Positions 10,512 to 22,697 of a stretch of 64,000 nt of DNA are shown here, in pieces. The position numbers were made by a program, and so were the translations under genes. Numbering within the stretch: position 1 is the stretch's first letter; each line of letters opens with the position of its first letter. The DNA comes from Carallia brachiata (Eukaryota; Streptophyta; Magnoliopsida; Malpighiales; Rhizophoraceae), in assembly GCA_021464245.1 (NCBI GenBank), contig JADCRB010000043.1, positions 3,235,480-3,299,479 on the forward strand. The letters are read 5' to 3'. The notes under the pieces were generated by a model. It saw only the letters and a list, made by a program, of their open reading frames with translations. It was not told the origin of the DNA and ran no database searches.

Positions 10512-13065
10512 TCACTTCAAGGAGTTCTCAATATCAATAACAAACCGGTACTTCACATCTCGCTTTATCATTCTTTCAAGGGCTTCATTGATGTTCTGAA
10601 TCGGAATCACTTCTATCTTGGGGTAAACTTTATGAGCAGCACAGAAATCCAACATTTCTTGTGTACTTCTCGTGCCACCAGCTACGCTGCCGGCTATGGT
10701 TTTCGCACCTGCCAGAGTGCCAGTGGCGCCAGTTCATAGATATGCACGCATTCTGAATAAATATACGACTAACTGAAATAACATGATTAATAATGTATAT
10801 GTTTCCGAATTACATTACCAATGATAAGATTTGCAGGACTGAGTTTGATTTCACTTGGGAACCCGACAAGGACAAGAACACCACCAGTCTTCAGAAGTGA
10901 CATGTAAGGATCAAATGGGTGATCCCCAGATGCAGTGTCAACTATGAAGTCCAGTGATTTCGACACGGCCTGTTCAAAACACGCCAACAGTCAGAGGGGT
11001 GGTAAAATGAAAGGATTGTTTTGATATTTGCTTTTATGAACATTGATGCAGTTTTACCTTCATCTGCTCGTCATCGGATGAGACCACAAAGTTATCTACA
11101 CCGAGCAGATTTAAGGCCTCATCTTTCTTGGATATGCTGGTGCTCAAAACCGTCACTTTCAATCCAAAAGCCTTTCCGAACTTAACTGCCATGTGTCCAA
11201 GACCACCAAGCCCAATCACTCCCAAAGATTTTCCAGGTTGGTTCATTTTATGTCTCATCATGGGATTGTAAACGGTAATTCCAGCACAAAGCAAAGGTGC
11301 TGCTAAGGCCAATGGATAGTCATCAGGTATCCTAAAGCAGTACCTGCAGATTCAACACCAAGCAGTTGTACAAAAGTCGGCATAATTTTTTGTAACAAGT
11401 ATCATAGCAGATACATGTCTGGTTAAAAAGTCAATCAGTTTCATTGGCACTAGTCTTACTCAAGCCCTCATTAGAAATAAGGCGAGTATTTCTTCTGTTG
11501 TTTTGAACAATTTTAAGCTTTACTTTTCCCCACTAAATTTGCAGACCTTATTATCTTCCAAATCTTGAACTCTGAAGCAAGTCATCTATCAGACCCTAAA
11601 CTTTGGATGCAAGGCCATAAAGGCAGCTCTAGATCTATTTGTGGTAATGTTCCTACAGCCCTTGGAGATAGCAATCCCAGCTGCCTATTATTATAATTAA
11701 TCTAAACAACTCCAACTACTGGAGTCTCAACAAATTTAAGCCTATTGACCCACAGTAGTTGTAGTCAAACCCAACCTCTGAAGACTATCTTCTAGAAGCA
11801 TGAGAAACAAAAAGGCATTGCAGAAAAAATTATAATTGTATCCCAAGAGTGGGAGAATAAATAAAATAATAGGAAGAAAAATAACCATGGTGGGTAGTCA
11901 CCTTTCATGGACTACAATGTAACTCGAATATCCTCCCTTTGTCCATGTACCATCCTCGTCAATGCCATTAAAAGTGAGAACTACTCCTTTTTCACAACTA
12001 ACTTCTTCCCCATCATTACAATACTCACAATCTCTGCAAGAGTTTACATAGCCACCAACTCCAACATGATCACCAACCTTGAAGTGGCTAACATTAGACC
12101 CGACTTCTTTAACAATGCCAACAATCTCATGTCTGCATGCAGATATTTACAGATTGATAAGTTCGAGGGAATTATAGAAATAAGTAAAGGCATTATGTGG
12201 TTAGGCCGCATACCCAGGCACCAAAGGATATACTGAGTCTCCCGTCTCATTTCTGGTGCAAACAACATCAGCATAACAGACTCCACAATGCGTTATTTTC
12301 AGCGAGACATCATCTTTTCCCACGACCCTGAATGCAGTACCCAGATTAGTTGGTAGCTGACAATACAGACACGCAAACTGCTCAAGAGGGGAAAGTAATT
12401 TGGGAACTAAAGCCAGTTCTTGTCTTTCTTTTATTTCCCAAAATCTTAGGCAGTTCATGAATTTGAGAACTTAGGCAGTTTATGAATTTGAGAACTTAAA
12501 ACAGTTCATGAATTTGAGAGTGATTTCAGCGCACAACAGACAGCTTCCACTTCCGGCTGATTATCAATAACTATGAATTCATGGATAAAGCAGAGATTCC
12601 AGCATGTGGTCACAATAATCCATAGATTATGAAATCCAACCAAGTAGAAAAGGATGGACTAGAATAAATGACCTTTCAGCATATTCTGAAGGACAATATT
12701 TTAAGTCCATGCAGCGGAATAAGAATGAGAGTAATCTCTTATTTTTGATCCTAATCCAAATCATGTAAAGAATACCTCTATGGTCCTGGACATCCATATC
12801 TGTACTCAATGTACCAGGTTCTATTCGCTTTTCATTACATCTCATTCCTATTAATTGAACAAGGCTTTAGAGTAAAAAACCGCATGAATGTACACAGATT
12901 TGGATATAGAATGATACCATAACATAGTGCTATCCATAACTTTTAACTGTTCGAGAGAAAAATTTATCAAAATTACCTGCGGCCAAACTTGTAAGGCGAT
13001 AAAACTCCAGATGGATCTCTGGCTGCCCATGCAAGGCAGTCCTCTTTAACGTGCTCAGAACTCAT
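10512..13065 (-). CDS. CAD-family alcohol dehydrogenase (probable mannitol dehydrogenase), copy A, intact
   Basis: Zinc- and NADP(H)-dependent medium-chain dehydrogenase of the plant CAD/ELI3 group, which reduces aromatic or monoterpenoid aldehydes or oxidises mannitol in the cytosol; the substrate cannot be read from sequence. Six exons: 12977-13065, 12214-12327, 11902-12132, 11058-11343, 10819-10969, 10512-10708, all with GT-AG introns, summing to 1068 nt (355 aa, normal length). Start [18 protein letters not shown] is the family N-terminus. Visible residues are catalytic-zinc CGVC (Cys44), GHE (His69, Glu70) and Cys164; structural-zinc Cys100, 103, 106 and 114; Rossmann GLGGLG at about 189-194; and Ser212 with KK at 217-218, as in NADP-dependent CADs. 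The C-terminus is [16 protein letters not shown] diverged second copy lies 18.5 kb to the right. Confidence 0.93.
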
Positions 13066-14060
13066 TTTCAACTGTCAACATTCCATCATCAAATTATTGA
13101 CACATTATTAATTTCTCAACGTCAATGAACCAACAAACAAAGATGGAGAAGTTGAATAAAAATGCACAAATTGATCATTTATCGCCTTAAAATTTACCTC
13201 TAGAGGTGAAAGGAAGAGCTCGAAACAAGCGGGTACACTCTCAAAACCAATAAAGAAGCTTCCTGAAAGACTGAAGTGAAAATCGGTTTCATTCTTTCAG
13301 GGAAGACACAAGAAATCAGATGGTTACACTAGTTTGACAAACAAAAAGTAGTGCAGGGAGACTTAACAGAATTATACTACACTCTTTTCACAATAGCCCA
13401 AAATTTCAAACTAGAAGCCACTAAAGTGACAGAAAGATCCAACTTTCAGCACACCAAAGAATCAGGTTTCCAATCCCATCTGTGCGGAGGAAAAATCCCA
13501 TGTGGCACCCCCTTGGGGCCGGCACAAATCCACGGTTGGATTTGGACACTCGTAGACACTATTCAGATACAAAGTAATGGAGGCAAGAATTGCCACCACG
13601 AAAACTAGCTCTCTGCAGATTCTAGATTCAGTCAACGCAAAAACTTAGCAAAAAAAAGAAAAAAAAAAAGCAAAAAACTTTATTTATTTTCGTTGTCCAT
13701 CTTCTAATAGCCAGATTCCTAAACCCCCCCAAAAAAAGGCAACAAGCCAACAACTGTTCTCTTTTCCAGGAATGTCAGATTAAGATTTGCCAACAAGAGA
13801 CAGGAATTCTGTTCTGTCCGCGTAAGTGATTGATAGAAAAAGGCTACCATACCGTCGAAGAAGAAAACAAATAAGAGACAGAAACTGAAACATGGGTTGA
13901 GACAGAGAGAGTACACTCTCACAGTAACCAGGAACCCCGAAGCGCACAATTGTTTGGGTCTTGTAAGACTATGTATACACACAAACTCCGCCAATCAGCT
14001 ACTCACAAGTTGCAAATAGCCCAGCTTCTCAAATTGCGCAGTATACAGATACAACTGCTC
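13066..14060 (-). promoter_or_regulatory. CAD-A upstream region, likely 5' UTR exon and intron
   Basis: On the minus strand, 'cctctagag|gtaaatttta' ends at about 13200-13199 and is a good donor. The matching acceptor 'gttgacag' lies about 8 bases before the ATG. A non-coding first exon upstream of 13200 and a roughly 127-bp 5' UTR intron are therefore likely. 13620-14060 matches 31700-32080 upstream of CAD-B, but about 400 bases (13205-13605) have no counterpart there. Open frames here are not convincing. Confidence 0.45.
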
Positions 14061-14099
14061 TTAATATTTATCACCCTGTTCCTCGAGTATTCTTCTTAA

Positions 14100-15517
14100 A
14101 AGTGCCAGTTTAATAATATTCTGACTTTTTTTTTTTTTTTTAAAGACCCATTAAGAGGACCAGCCTCTCAGACATGTGGGAGCCACGTCTCCTTTATTAG
14201 GGGCGGGCAGTTGGGGGGGTCTGTGTCCCAGAATTTTTCTTGTTTTTTTAATACTATTACTAATTTGAGTTATCGTATTCTTCTTATTAAATGATCAAAT
14301 AATTATTAAAGTGACTAAAAATTATATTACGATAATAAATTTTAAATTTATTAATATTATGTTTAAATTTGAAAGAAATTTATTTTAAATTTAATAATAT
14401 ATTAATGATATATTTTTTTATGAAAGAAATTAAATGAAATATCAATAATCACAAAATGATCATTTTTTATTTTTAAGTTTCTCGAGTACTAGCTAATACG
14501 ACATTTTTGTTAACAATAAAATGGCTCGTGGTTTTGCAATATAAAAAATTATTCTTTTAAAAAATGTTAAGTTGTCTAAAATGTTTTTTTTTTTTACTAA
14601 CTCACTGAACAATATTATATTATGATGCTTGCTGCTTTTTTTTTTTTTTTTTAAATATGCTTGCTGCATATTAAACTGACCTTATTGCACATTATGCATT
14701 TATCGACGAAAAATTATGAGATTTACGAAGACAGTTTGTGGGTGCAGATTTCACGTGTAACATTATCTTATGGCTCATCTGCATCAATTCTCTGTAGATG
14801 CGTTTGGTGTATTATATAAAACAGAAAAATATATGATAAATTAATTTTATTTTATTATATTTTATATAAAATAAAATAAATCTATTTTATATTATTCAAC
14901 TTTATATTATATACCAAATGTTCACAAATGTTTTTCGTACTATAAATTGTCTTTTTAACAAATAATTTGCTTAGGTATCCCTCAATTGTGTTAGTAATGA
15001 AAAGTTTTTTACAATAGCAAGATTACGTTGACAACTTTAAAAAGACACATGAAAAATATATAATTAATTAAATAATTTATTTTTTTTATTTTTTAAATTT
15101 AATATGTTTTTTTATAATCTTATAATTCAAATTATTATATATCTACCAAACTCTTATAATTGCATGCCCAATAAATTTTTCTGTTTTTAAAATTCGTTTT
15201 ACTAAAAAAATTGTCATTACCTTCGATCATGACATTGTATTCGTTATGGAATTGGGTAAAAATATTAGTGTTTGTAAATTACGTGCAAGTAAATGGGATC
15301 CATTAGTGTAGGTAAATTTATTCGAAAGTACCCTTTCTGAATTGAATACTATTAGATGGTACTCTTTTTTTTTTTTTGTTTTTGTCAAATTAGATGACAC
15401 TCTTTAAATGACACTAAAATAAGCATAAAATTTATATTAAAAAAAAAGCATAAAATTTATCCGATAATTTTTAATATTTAAATTATTATTATTTAAAAAT
15501 AAAAAATTCAACTATAA
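14100..15517 (+). repeat. Leader unit C, block a
   Basis: After a short unique stretch with T runs (14131-14143, 14636-14653), 14640-15510 is a diverged copy of 1-745 ('gcatattaaactgaccttat', 'ttatggctcatctgcatcaa', 'cattaccttcgatcatgaca'). An AT-rich extra segment lies at about 14800-14930. Non-coding. Confidence 0.65.
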
Positions 15518-15677
15518 GTCCCCAGAGACACTCTAGTGGATATAATTCACGACTTTTATTCTAAAAGTCTTGGGTTCAAATTCTGAAAATGGTGGGGTAA
15601 GATTTATAAGAGAAGAAATCTATTCTTATTATATAACTCACGGTCTTATGAGTCTCTTAATGAACAAAAAAAAAAAA
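15518..15677 (+). mobile_element. tRNA-derived SINE, 160 bp, with A tail and 9-bp TSD
   Basis: It is flanked by CAACTATAA (15509-15517) and CAACCATGA (15678-15686). Unit A at 743-751 has a single CAACCATAA, the empty site. Inside, 'ctctagtggatataattcac' and 'gggttcaaattc' resemble the pol III A and B boxes of a tRNA. The 3' end is a 12-base A run. A related sequence lacking clear ends is at about 34040-34160. Confidence 0.7.
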
Positions 15678-15694
15678 CAACCATGACGCACCCA

Positions 15695-16119
15695 GTGTTT
15701 TTAAATCAGAACCGGACCGACCGGTCGGATTGGTTGAACTGGTGGTCGGCCGAGGGTCTGCGCCGATTTATGAAAATTTTCAGTAATGACTCGAATCGGT
15801 CAAAACCGGTGAAAACTGAACTGGTTGAACTAGTTCAATAAAATTAAAAAATTCATAAATTATAATTTGATATCAAATATTATTTAAATTATAATTTAAG
15901 TACTAAATTTAATTAAAAAATTTAATTTAATTCTAAATTTATTTAAAAATTTTAATTTCATCCTTAAAATTAAAAAAATTAATATTTAATCACTATTTAT
16001 AATTATTTTTTTTAATTATTTTTATACATATATATACTATTAAATATTAATTTAATTGATTAAATGTTAACTTATTAATATTTTTAATTCGATAACTGAT
16101 TTAGTTCTGATAATCTTGA
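15695..16119. mobile_element. CCGGTT-family MITE, copy 1
   Basis: It is bounded by ACGCACCCA (15686-15694) and ATGCACCTA (16120-16128), while unit A at 751-759 has a single ATGCACCTA. It begins near 'ttaaatcagaaccggaccg', ends near 'ttctgataatcttga', and has a long AT-rich core ('aatttaattctaaattt'). Related copies are at about 27115-27545 and 43165-43812. No ORF. An 8-9 bp target duplication would suit a hAT-type element. Confidence 0.65.
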
Positions 16120-17400
16120 ATGCACCTAATATTTTCCTTATCGCCGCCCGACGTGGCTTCTTGCGTTAACTGCCAACTGCCCAACCATTAATTAGAGCGT
16201 TATTGTGTCCTTCTCCATTGATAATTGATAACAGCAGATTGATTTTTTTTTTTTTTTTTGGACCAAAGACCAGATTGGCATTGAATCTCTGTTTTTTGCC
16301 TCGCAAGAATATCTGACGCATGCTCTGATCTCAGCAATCCTGCAATCCATCATCCCCGACGACTCCATTTTGAGCCACTCCTTTTTAATGTACCATGTAC
16401 TCACTCTTTCTACGGCCGGAAGCAACCCCCTTGTTTTTTTAAAGCAGAAGAATGACTACGTTATGTTAATTATTGACCCAAAAACCAAACTAAGCATATT
16501 TCTGTGGGTTTGTTAGCCAAATTTAGTACGTTAATTAAATTAATTTTCTCCTGCATTTCAAAATTAAATACGTGAAATTGTTAAGAATTTTTTTTTGTTA
16601 GTACAAGAAAAGTTTTTTGTCATAGAAAGGAATAGAGAAATGAATATGGTGGGCTTGTCTATAAATAAGAAACAAATGCATCATCTGTAATTTATCCATC
16701 TTTACTTTTCACATAAATACATTCGTTTACTACGTCATTGAATTAGAGTCAACCTTCATGAATAAAAAGAAAGTTCTTTTTTTTTTTATCAGGTGATTAA
16801 TTGACTAATTAAGTAAAAAAGGATCAATTAATTGATTGAGTAAAGAAGATTAGAATTCATAGCCATATAGGTGTGTATAGATTCATATAACTTGTAACTT
16901 AGTTATATATATATTACAAGTGAGGCTGAAAAATTATGAAAAAATATTGGAATCACTAAAACTACTCCATACAATCAAGAATTCCGATAAAAATGTTTGG
17001 TTGCACTACAAATACGAGACTGTGACACTGTTATAGCTAAAGCTATAAGTTTGTATGTACCTTGTGTTTAACGAGGACGCAAAACGAATGTACAACTGTG
17101 CCACAGTTTCATGCCAGTTCTCATTTCTCCCTAAAAAAAAATAAAATTGTACTTGAATGAGAAAGAATTGAATAGCAAATAGGTTCGTGTTGGACTTTAA
17201 AGTAGCCCAAAAATGGGGCCACTTTTCAAGAACTTTGGGCCCAAATATAAATTTCATGGGATCAAATGCCTTTAAGTAATCGAAGGCAACAAATTCCAGT
17301 TTTGGGCCCAGAGTATTTGCTTGAGAAAGAAAAATGTTATAATTGAGGCCCAAAACTCAATTTAAAAGTTAACGGACATGGGGTGTAACGAATACTCGAA
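16120..17400 (+). repeat. Leader unit C, blocks b to promoter
   Basis: Continuous with unit A blocks b and d after removal of the unit A insertions: 'gacgcatgctctgatctcag' at 16316, 'accaaactaagcatattt' at about 16484, 'aagtttgtatgtaccttgtg' at about 17048, then the promoter block. It is the least interrupted of the units in this part. Confidence 0.65.
17200..17345 (+). promoter_or_regulatory. Unit C paired TTGGGCCCA motifs
   Basis: TTGGGCCCA at 17235-17243 and 17302-17310, 67 bp apart, as in units A and D. The gap between them and the TATA box at 18878 is enlarged by DNA including the 964-bp element at 17787-18750. Confidence 0.5.
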
Positions 17401-17786
17401 AAAAAAGCTTCGCTCTCTCTCTCTTCTTTTTAATCAAAAAAAAAAAATCATCACACGTATTACATTCATCAAATTTGTAAATTGAAGTTAATTTTTGTAT
17501 CGTTGACATCTTTATTTAACTATTTTCATAGAGCGGATACTCCATCGAAACACTATTAAATTTAAAACAAGTATCTCTCAAATCTGACTATAATGTTAAT
17601 AAATTTAAAATTTATCACTATATTCATACATAAATTATTTTTTTATTCAAAAAAATGTCAGTACTAAAATTCAAAATTAAGTCAACATTAGAAAAAATAT
17701 GCCAAAATACTATTAATTTACTACTTCAATTGATAAAACAAAAGCTTCAGAAACACTTAAAAAAATAAAAGAAAGACATTGATGTG

Positions 17787-18750
17787 TAGGGCTGCAAACG
17801 AGCCGATACGTTCGTTAAAAGTTCGGTGGCTCGGCTTGGTAAAGGCTCGGCTCGGGCTCGTTTATTTACTAAATGAGCGATACACGAGCCTAAAATCAAA
17901 GCTCGTTTAATAAACGAGCCGAGCCTGAACAATAGCAGGCTCGGCTCGGTACAGGCTCGTGAACAGTTCGATAAATGTATCATTAAGAGCTCGTTTAATA
18001 TGTATCATTGTGGGCTCATTTAATATATTAATAATACTTAATTGTATCATTTAACTTTTAATATAAATACTAATAAAATTAAGATCAATTTTTTATTTTT
18101 TCAAATGCTCTCAACCTCCATTATTTCCTCCTGTCTCTTTTTTTATTTGAATTTTTTCTTAATTAAAATAAACTTGCATATTTATTTTTTCTTTGCAAAA
18201 GAATATAAATTTTTTAAATTAGAGAAAATTTAAATACAATTAAGTAAATTGATTGATGATCATAATGTGGCTAGTTATACAATTAGGAATTCAATCAATC
18301 AAATAGCAATTGAATGAATAATTGGCTTTTATCCACATATCCATTTTTTACATATATATTTCTCTTTTTTATATAAAATTATATAAAAAAGTAATTTTGA
18401 TTTTTTTATTTTTTTTATTTTTTATTTTTATATATTTTTATATAAATTTTCTATTTTTATATAAAGTAGAAATAACATATATAACAAATAAATAAAATAA
18501 ATTAAATGGAAAAAGCATATATATATATATATATATAAAGCTTAAATTAAAAAAAAAAATACAAATCGAGCCGAGCTCGAGCCGAGCCCGAGCTTCAGTA
18601 ATATTCTGACGAGCCGAACTCGAGCCTCCACCTCCAAAGCTCGAACCGAGCTCGAGCCGAGCTCGAGCCTGAAGAACTCTTTAACGAGCCGAGCTCGAGC
18701 CTGGGCAAGCTCGGCTCAGCTCGGCTCAGCTCGGCTCATTTGCAGCCCTA
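17787..18750. mobile_element. hAT-type element rich in CTCGGCTCG words, 964 bp
   Basis: The left end is TAGGGCTGCAAACGAGCC and the right end is its complement with one change (GGCTCATTTGCAGCCCTA). Perfect 8-base duplications TTGATGTG lie at 17779-17786 and 18751-18758. The sub-terminal regions are dense in 'gagccgagc'/'gctcggctc', and the core is AT-rich without an ORF. Unit A reads straight through at about 5526-5540 ('cattgaggtgtaacggtt'), so the empty site survives there and this insertion postdates the duplication. Confidence 0.85.
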
Positions 18751-18877
18751 TTGATGTGTAACGGTTCTATTATTTAAACCAACTTCAACCCGTGTCAGTT
18801 TCAATCAACACACTAAACGGGAATCCTCTTACGATGGGGACTCGAATACCCTTAGAAGGAGGACAGCCTTGTATCCT

Positions 18878-20040
18878 TATATACACTCCATCATCACTTC
18901 TCTCAGATTCACGTCCTCTAATTTTTTTCCTCTGAATCTTTCCTCTTTTTTTCTGGCCTCTATGGCCTCTTCCTTTTCTCTGCTTGAGTTATTTATTTAT
19001 GGGATCCAGTAGGAGGACAAAGGTTAGAAAACAGAAGATTTGTCAATAATATAAAAATTATGAATATTTATGTAACAAAATTAATAAAATGTGATATAAC
19101 AAATTATAATATAAATTTTTGTTGCACAAAAAATTAACATAGTTACACAAATGTGGGTTACAGTTGCATTATAAATATTTTTTTATCCACCACTTTATGT
19201 CCTCTAAATTTTTCTTTTATTTATTTATTTTTGTTTTTCAGATCTTCTCGTCTTCTATATTTCCTCGCAGTTTCTTGCCTCTCAAGATTCCTCATATTTC
19301 GGTCTTAAACCCACGATTTTCCTTTTGTGTGGTGCTTGTTGCGCGGTTCACAATCTATCTTTTTATTTTATTTTCAAGAATTCAAGAAAGCCGTGGTTTA
19401 TCTGGTTTTTCTTCTTAAGAAATCCGTTTTTTTTTTTCCGGTGGCTGTTTCCGGTTCGGAGCAGAAAGGAAGAAGTCGGATATAATCTTCTACTGTTTCA
19501 ATGGATTTGAACAATATCAAATTATTTACTTTTTAGGGTTTCTTCTTCTTTTCTTTTCTTTTCTTTTTTTTTTTCTTTAGTCAAAGAAAGTCTGTGCAAC
19601 AGCGAACTGGGTCCATTTCTGTATATTCTTTGCGTCTCTACTTTTCCTTCTTTTTTCTTTTTTTTTTTTTTGGTTGAACTTTCTTCAACTACGGGAAAGT
19701 TGTTGTTGTTCGAAAAAAATCAGAAGAATCTTAGGTTGGACTTTTTTTTTTTTTTATTTTTTGCAGGGTAATTTTTTTTCGGAAATTGATATGTTTATCG
19801 GTTGAGATGTGAGATTATGATTTATGAACATAGGATGAAGATCAAGAAGTTGATGCCTATGGACGCATGATCTTGATCTTGCTCGGACTGGTATTATTGC
19901 TGAATCTTGGTATTATTTATTTATATTTACTCTTAACAAAGACTTCTTGATTTTTTTTCTTTTGTGTCTAAAAAAATATATAATCGACTGCGTTATGGTT
20001 TTCCTTTTTGTAGATGTGTCTGATGTTTTGCAAAAAAGAC
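18878..20040 (+). promoter_or_regulatory. Unit C TATA box and spliced non-coding leader
   Basis: TATATA at 18878-18883, then a pyrimidine-rich leader, 'caagaattcaagaaagccgt' (19376-19395) and 'gatgaagatcaagaag' (about 19836). Unit C has an extra AT-rich segment at about 18990-19200 (with 'gttgcacaaaaaattaacat') that units A and D lack. Downstream, 'ttttgtag' precedes 'atgtgtctgatgttttgca' (about 20011-20032), a possible further exon start also seen in unit A near 7110. No protein is recognised. Confidence 0.45.
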
Positions 20041-22330
20041 TATTGTTGTAGATGGAACATTGACCGACAGATCACAGACTGGGTGTCTGGAAAAAAAAAG
20101 CGTAGGAAATCAGCGGTCCATGTTTGTGTTTGATCATTTTCCATTGGGGATATTTGTTGTTTTCTTTAATTAAAACTTTAAGGTTGCTCCTGGAATAATT
20201 TCAGCGTTGATGTCTTGCCTCGCAGTTTCCTTTAGTTGTTGAAGACCGAAGATTTGCCATGATCATCAATCGTACTGGAAAATAGAAACAGGACAGTGGC
20301 ATGGTTGATGAAGGATAAACTATCACAAATCAAAAAATTGATCAGGACCAACGTACCAACTTGGTTTCTTGGATCTTCACACTTCTTTTTGTCCTTTTTT
20401 TTTTTTTCTGAAATGTCATTATAGTTTAGAGGCTGTTATACCCATTATGATACTGGGCCTGTCTTGACTAATGGCCAGTATTATGTTTTGCAGATGACAC
20501 ATAGGATCCAGTTGAGGATGAACACCTTGGTTGGAGTGGAGGACTGTATTGACAATCATCACCTTGCACACTCCTCCATGCGAAATATTCATCTTCATTG
20601 GAGCTTTTTGGTAGTATTCGTGACCAACAGCCATCAGCTGTCGGCTCGTTGGTAAGGCGAGAGCTTCAAGCCCGATTTCTGGTGGCACACCCCCCACACA
20701 AGCACCGCCCGACGAAGGGGGGACGGGGAAAGCTACAGGCCCAAAACCTTCGACCCTTCTTTCTAAATGGGGGTTCCCCAATCAGGTGATAAACCTTATT
20801 GACTTTATGGAGGCAAGTTTCTCTGTTCAAATATTGTCCAAGTGAAGCATTTTCTCTTGTTACAGATTTTGTTTTGGGTGTTCGAGTCCCCTCGGATCAT
20901 CCGACTAGCAGAAGAATGGGGGCTGACAAAATTGAGGGACAAACGGATTGAACTTCAAAAGCAAAGCAGTCGACCCTCTCAAGAAAGCTAGCTAAGCCAA
21001 TTACTCGTGAATCAAAGTGCTTTAACCTATCACTTCCATAGCTTTTCCCACTTTTTGGTCCTTTATATAAAATATTGCGCCCAGCTGATGGGATACTAAA
21101 ATAATATGTGTTTTTTTTTTTTTTTTTCTATCTGGCTTAGATTGACCTTAGATGCTTGTTTCTTTATAGGGATTTATGTTCGATATTTTTGATGCCTTGG
21201 TGACTATAGGAAATAAATCAGCAGGCAGTGGGGTTTTCACTGGCCAATTTAGATGCTTGGATTGCCATAATTCTCTCGGGGGAAAAAAAAATCTGATGGC
21301 ATTTGTATTTGTTCAGCATGGTTGTGTTGGCCTCAGGCATAATAACAGTCTTCTTGTCTGTGTTCATTATTTTGCCATTTATTATGGTTCTTGATCTCAT
21401 AAAGTGACACGGTTTAATGCCTAGTTCATTATTGTGTACCATGTGTTTGTGTGCATAATCATTCCAAATTGCCTAAAATATAAGAGATGTCCAGGGCCAG
21501 CTTAGCTTCTGTTCATAAATGACCTGTCGATGTGAATGGCTTGTTTTCTTTGGTCTTAAAGATCCAGAGTTGTCTGCGGGCATTTCACCCTTGGAAGAAC
21601 TTGGTAAAATGTTGTGCCTTGAACATGCAGAGCAGTAGTGTGAATTGGGAAATTATAATTTCTGGATTTTGAGCATTATAAATATTTTTTTGTTTATTTA
21701 TCGCTCCAGTTTATTCTCTTTTATATTCGCTTGATTTGGTGCTCAGTTTTCTGTCTGTTTTTTGCAGGATAAATCAGGCGAAGAAATTAAGGATGAAGTT
21801 GTCGATAATGTCATGTCCAGCTTCCTGTAGTTTATATCACATTTCAAGGTTTGTGCAGTAGACATATGTTCATGTTCCAGTGACAAAGAGCTAGTTACAT
21901 TTTGCTCTCTGCTTTGTTTGAGAAGATGCAGAATGTTACCGGGCAGTTAATTTTCTAATTGCTTTTTAATTTTTCTCTTTTTCAGCTTTACATTGTTGTT
22001 GACCTTCTTTTTTTTTTGGATTTCTGTTTCAAGAGAAACGGAGTGGAGGCTAAGCTTGTTAATTTTGATCGCCAAAATGAAATAATTCCAAGGGCAAAAG
22101 TTAGCGTGAAAAATTCTAGCAACTGAACGTGCTGCATCATGGAGGGGGAAAGGCATCTGTATTCTTGAATATTTGTATTAATTATATTTTTTCTTAACAA
22201 AAACTTCTTGGTTTTCTTTATTAGAATTGACTGCATTGTGGTTTTCCTTGTGGTAGGTGTCTATGATGCTTTACAGAAAATATTTTCTTCTGTGATTGTG
22301 AGTGCATAGAAGGCTTAACGATTGAAGAAC
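20040..22330 (+). other. Unrecognised duplicated sequence, copy P (possible decayed gene body)
   Basis: It follows the unit C leader in the same orientation. It holds exon-like pieces: 20491-20651 (after 'ttttgcag', open on the plus strand), and about 21768-21849 ('tttttgcag|gataaatcag', ending '...ttcaag|gtttgtg') with a stop inside. Much of it is repeated in diverged form at 22790-26500. None of the translations matches a family I know, and frames are not conserved between copies. It could be an old protein gene or a spliced non-coding transcript. Confidence 0.4.
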
Positions 22331-22387
22331 ACGCACGTAAGTGAGTTTTTGTAGTTGAACAAACATTACATATGATAGATCTTATTA

Positions 22388-22697
22388 TTAGTTTTAATTA
22401 ACTTAACACTACTAATTTATTAATTGAATAAGATCACACAATAATAATGAGAAACACACATATAAAACATAAATCACACGGTCTTATATACTAATAATAA
22501 TAAAATTTTATTCTACCCAAATATGAAAATACACTACCATTCTTAGTTTTAATTAACTTAACACTACTAATTTATTAATTGAATAAGGTCACACAATAAT
22601 AATAATAAACACAAACATAAAATATAAATCACACGTCTTTATATACTAGTAACAACAAAATACTAATTTACTCGAATATGAAAATACACTAAACAAC
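22388..22697. repeat. Two-copy tandem repeat, period 155 bp
   Basis: 'ttagttttaattaacttaac' starts at 22388 and again at 22543, and the following about 150 bases match ('tattaattgaataag', 'tcacacaataataat', 'ataaatcacacg', 'atatgaaaatacacta') with some substitutions and small indels. It is AT-rich, non-coding, and lies between copies P and Q. Confidence 0.75.

Noticed and set aside
20419..20789. 120-codon minus-strand ORF and overlapping plus ORFs
   Set aside because: No family recognised. The region is only partly shared with copy Q and the frame cannot be tested; kept as part of copy P.
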